A stretch of 29,390 nucleotides of DNA from JBBSMX01 sp038232935. GTDB taxonomy: Bacteria; Bacteroidota; Rhodothermia; Rhodothermales; JANQRZ01. The position numbers were made by a program, and so were the translations under genes. The stretch covers positions 1 to 29,390 of the forward strand of contig JBBSMX010000040.1 of NCBI GenBank assembly GCA_038232935.1, in the 5' to 3' direction. Below are positions 29,385 through 29,390 of the stretch, piece after piece (position 1 is the stretch's first letter; every line of letters begins with the position of its first letter). Under the pieces are notes generated by a model. It did no database searches, was not told the origin of the DNA, and saw nothing but the letters and a program-made list of their open reading frames with translations.

Positions 29385-29390
29385 GAGCGA

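Overview
The window is a GC-rich, gene-dense bacterial chromosome segment with about 29 protein genes and no intergenic gap over 300 bases. Several things suggest a Rhodothermota/Bacteroidota-type organism, for example a Rhodothermales or Rubricoccaceae relative. Start codons lack clear Shine-Dalgarno sequences. TAnnTTTG-like promoter elements occur, HslV carries a short propeptide ahead of its catalytic Thr, and a BrxA/B-type bacilliredoxin is present. This taxonomic placement is inference; no rRNA or tRNA was found.

Layout. Positions 1-99 hold the C-terminal end of an IS110-family transposase. Positions 250-6926 are a minus-strand run, listed here in transcription order: a Calx-beta/cytochrome c/beta-propeller lipoprotein, trpF (its start overlaps the lipoprotein stop), pepA, pdxA, a SAM methyltransferase and an FtsE-type ABC ATPase. 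Positions 7090-24069 are a plus-strand run: an LD-carboxypeptidase and a SemiSWEET transporter; purN-purH (overlapping); mreB, mreC and a PBP4-type dacB; hslV, a NYN-domain nuclease and hslU; a small DUF1963-like protein; and a tightly coupled surface-polymer cassette (FemAB/GNAT-like acyltransferase, polytopic GT-C-like membrane protein, Wzx-type flippase, asparagine-synthase-like amidotransferase). Two minus-strand genes follow (secreted protein, bacilliredoxin) with a clear intrinsic terminator between them. The right end is plus-strand: NlpC/P60 lipoprotein, greA, mtgA, ltaE and a two-TM membrane protein.

Cell-envelope work dominates the window: MreB and MreC position wall synthesis, MtgA polymerises glycan, DacB, the LD-carboxypeptidase and the NlpC/P60 lipoprotein trim peptidoglycan, and the four-gene cassette probably builds or exports a modified glycan. 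The rest is housekeeping (purine synthesis, PLP synthesis, protein turnover, transcript elongation).

The most unusual layer is not a gene. Gene junctions throughout the window carry short degenerate repeats: (a) 28-bp palindromes starting GTAGAGACG, one of which lies in frame inside purH; (b) arrays of 7-bp units (GTTnnnG or RTCGRGR type) at the methyltransferase/ftsE, purN/purH, mreB/mreC, mreC/dacB and acyltransferase/GT-C junctions; and (c) fold-back arrays of 8-bp ATTnnnnn units just before or inside the starts of purN and ltaE. Some of these repeats supply the start context, the stop codon or terminal residues of the neighbouring protein.
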